Source: Clostridiales bacterium
GTDB lineage: Bacteria > Bacillota > Clostridia > Lachnospirales > Lachnospiraceae
DNA length: 7,809 nt
Assembly (NCBI GenBank): GCA_019420275.1
Contig: JAHZHN010000027.1
Span: 1-7,809, forward strand
Direction: 5' to 3'
Part shown: positions 6,138 through 7,809 of the stretch, piece by piece
Layout: every line of letters starts with the position of its first letter
Position numbering within the stretch: position 1 is the first letter of the stretch
The notes under the pieces: generated by a model
Told to the model about the DNA's origin: nothing
Database searches by the model: none
The model's input: the letters and a program-made list of their open reading frames with translations, nothing else
Translations under genes and position numbers: made by a program

Positions 6138-7556
6138 ATGAAACCATTTATGGATGAACAATTTTTGCTGAGCACTCCTACAGCGAAAAAGTTGTATCAT
6201 GATTTTGCAGAAACAATGCCGATTCTGGATTATCATTGTCATATTAATCCGGAAGAAATCGCAAAAGATATCTGTTTTGAGAATATCACACAGGTATGGC
6301 TTGGAGGAGACCATTACAAGTGGAGACAGATGCGTTCCAATGGTGTGGACGAATATTATATCACAGGAGATGCTCCGGCAAGAGAGAAATTTCAGAAATG
6401 GGCAGAGACATTGGAGAAAGCGGTCGGAAATCCATTGTTCCACTGGAGCCATCTGGAATTACAGAGATATTTTGATTACCACGGTGTATTAAATGGAGAA
6501 ACAGCAGAAGAAGTGTGGAATCTCTGCAATCAGAAATTACAGGATCCATCTATGAGTGTCCGGAATCTGATCAGAAAATCAGGGGTCACACTGATCTGCA
6601 CTACAGATGATCCGGCAGACAGTCTCTGCTGGCATAAAGAGCTGGCAGCAGATGAAAGCTTTGAGGTGCAGGTACTTCCGGCATGGAGACCGGATAAGGC
6701 GATGAATATCGAAAAACCGGAGTATCTGGACTATCTGGAAACGCTTTCAAAGGCAGCGGGCTGTCAGATCGACACGTTTGAAGATTTAAAAAATGCATTG
6801 AAAAAGAGAATGGATACATTTGAGGAGATGGGATGTCGTGCAAGTGATCATGCATTGGAGCATGTGATGTATGTGCCGGAAACAGAAGAAAATCTGGAAA
6901 AGATTTTCGCAAAGCGCAAACAGGGGGGAATACTGACAAAAGAAGAAGAACTGAAGTTTAAGACAGCGTTCATGGCATTTGCAGCAGGAGAATATACAAA
7001 AAGAAACTGGGCAATGCAGCTTCACTATGGCTGCAAGAGAGACAATAATGCAGCCCGTTATGCACAGCTGGGACCGGATACCGGATATGACTGCATTAAT
7101 AACTATGCACCATCTGCACAGATGGCAGATTTTCTCAATGCATTGAATGAGAAACAGAGTCTTCCAAAGACAATCATTTATAGTTTGAATCCAAATGACG
7201 ATGAAGCAATTGGCACGATTCTTGGCTGTTTTCAGGATGCAGGAGTGGCAGGGAAAATCCAGCAGGGCTCTGCATGGTGGTTTAATGATCATAAAACAGG
7301 AATGATCAAACAGATGACATCTCTGGCCAACTTGGGACTTCTTGGGAATTTCCTTGGAATGTTGACAGATTCCAGAAGCTTTTTGTCTTATTCCAGACAT
7401 GAGTATTTTAGACGGATTCTCTGTGAACTGATCGGTGGATGGGTCGAAAATGGAGAATATTCGAATGATGAGCGGATGTTGGGAAAAATTATAAAAGATA
7501 TTTCATATAATAATGCAGTTCGCTATTTCGGATTTGACTTAAAAGAAGTATACTAA
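6138..7556 (+). CDS. uxaC: Uronate isomerase (glucuronate/galacturonate isomerase)
   Basis: The 472-residue product converts D-galacturonate to D-tagaturonate, and D-glucuronate to D-fructuronate (EC 5.3.1.12), the entry step of the cytosolic pathway. It is an amidohydrolase-superfamily TIM barrel. The first-strand metal motif HCH is at residues 33-35 (LDYHCHINPEE). CTTDDPADS (154-162), LPAWRPDK (180-187), MQLHYG (293-298) and the C-terminal LTDSRSFLSYSRHEYFRR (409-426) are family hallmarks. Length matches the usual 465-475 residues, so it looks complete. It is transcribed divergently from uxaA-uxaB, and the paired promoters and operators imply shared control. In this window it feeds UxaB and UxaA only. 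No fructuronate-side genes (uxuA, uxuB) are present, so galacturonate is the likely main substrate here (inference). Confidence 0.96.
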   Translation: MKPFMDEQFLLSTPTAKKLYHDFAETMPILDYHCHINPEEIAKDICFENITQVWLGGDHYKWRQMRSNGVDEYYITGDAPAREKFQKWAETLEKAVGNPLFHWSHLELQRYFDYHGVLNGETAEEVWNLCNQKLQDPSMSVRNLIRKSGVTLICTTDDPADSLCWHKELAADESFEVQVLPAWRPDKAMNIEKPEYLDYLETLSKAAGCQIDTFEDLKNALKKRMDTFEEMGCRASDHALEHVMYVPETEENLEKIFAKRKQGGILTKEEELKFKTAFMAFAAGEYTKRNWAMQLHYGCKRDNNAARYAQLGPDTGYDCINNYAPSAQMADFLNALNEKQSLPKTIIYSLNPNDDEAIGTILGCFQDAGVAGKIQQGSAWWFNDHKTGMIKQMTSLANLGLLGNFLGMLTDSRSFLSYSRHEYFRRILCELIGGWVENGEYSNDERMLGKIIKDISYNNAVRYFGFDLKEVY

Positions 7557-7600
7557 AATCAGATAGACGTCTCGGTAAGAGGCGTCTATTTGATTGTTTA
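7557..7600 (+). terminator. Hairpin terminator after uxaC
   Basis: A 17-pair stem (7557-7573 with 7579-7595, loop GGTAA) starts at the uxaC stop. It pairs throughout, with two G-T wobbles (G7562 and T7570). The right arm and its tail are T-rich (TCTATTTGATTGTTTA), but there is no uninterrupted T-run, so termination may be less efficient than at the hairpin near 2840. It may also protect the 3' end of the messenger. Confidence 0.7.
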
Positions 7601-7809
7601 GAACAATGTATGCAAAAAGTTGAAAAACTGTCATTATTATGTGTGCCGCAGACGGAAGGGCGGCGGAATAGAGACGAAAATCTGATTGAAGTCGGAACGC
7701 CGATGAAAATAAAGAACGAATGGTTGTGCATATGGCAGGAAGCAAAAAGACACCGTTAGGCCACTTATAAATGATTTTCTACGCAAAATGGCAAAATTTC
7801 GGCATCAGG
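7601..7809. other. Stretch with no recognised gene; possible gene start at the edge
   Basis: About 210 bases follow the uxaC hairpin without a gene I can identify. A 49-codon open frame from ATG 7610 lacks a ribosome binding site and recognisable features. From ATG 7771 a plus-strand frame (MIFYAKWQNFGIR) stays open to the window end, but no clear ribosome binding site precedes it. No promoter with acceptable spacing and no mobile-element ends are visible. Confidence 0.4.

Noticed and set aside
7489..7745. Minus-strand open frames of 68-80 codons
   Set aside because: They overlap the end of uxaC and its terminator hairpin, have no ribosome binding site, and their compositions look like antisense reading.
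7610..7759. A 49-codon plus-strand open frame after the uxaC hairpin
   Set aside because: It has no ribosome binding site or promoter and no recognisable motif, and a frame this short is expected by chance.

Overview
The window looks like a pectin (galacturonate) utilisation locus from a low-GC Gram-positive gut-type bacterium, most likely a clostridial Lachnospiraceae relative. The reasons are strong AGGAGG-type ribosome binding sites, moderate-to-low GC, heavy use of AGA/GGA/AAA codons, and protein sequences of Firmicutes character. The genus cannot be fixed from sequence alone.

Layout from left to right. (1) 68-595 (+): a small, A+T-rich gene for a membrane-anchored protein resembling the C-terminal part of ABC-transporter solute-binding proteins. 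Its N-terminus looks damaged or incomplete. (2) 621-2819 plus stop (+): a 733-residue, three-part enzyme with an SGNH/GDSL esterase-like domain, a fibronectin-III-like linker and a GH28 polygalacturonase-like domain. It has no signal peptide, so it should act in the cytosol on imported pectin oligomers. (3) 2821-2860: a hairpin flanked by an A-run and a T-run, which can terminate transcription in both directions between the convergent genes. (4) 2872-4374 (-): uxaB, tagaturonate reductase. (5) 4412-5902 (-): uxaA, altronate dehydratase, upstream of uxaB in the same operon. (6) 5903-6137: a compact divergent promoter region. (7) 6138-7556 (+): uxaC, uronate isomerase, followed by a strong hairpin. 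(8) 7597-7809: no gene recognised, apart from a possible gene start at the very edge.

Together the enzymes would carry pectin oligomers to 2-keto-3-deoxygluconate (KDG): deacetylation and exo-hydrolysis by the fused enzyme, D-galacturonate to tagaturonate (UxaC), tagaturonate to altronate (UxaB), and altronate to KDG (UxaA). KDG kinase, KDPG aldolase, a transporter and a regulator are not in the window.

The most notable parts are the fused esterase-GH28 protein, which departs from the usual catalytic motifs in both domains, and the near mirror-symmetric uxaA/uxaC control region. That region has two TTGACT-17-TATNNT promoters, two TGTAAG-type palindromes at the predicted transcription starts, and a 7+7 inverted repeat at the centre. 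I found no CRISPR array, tRNA, rRNA or clear mobile element.
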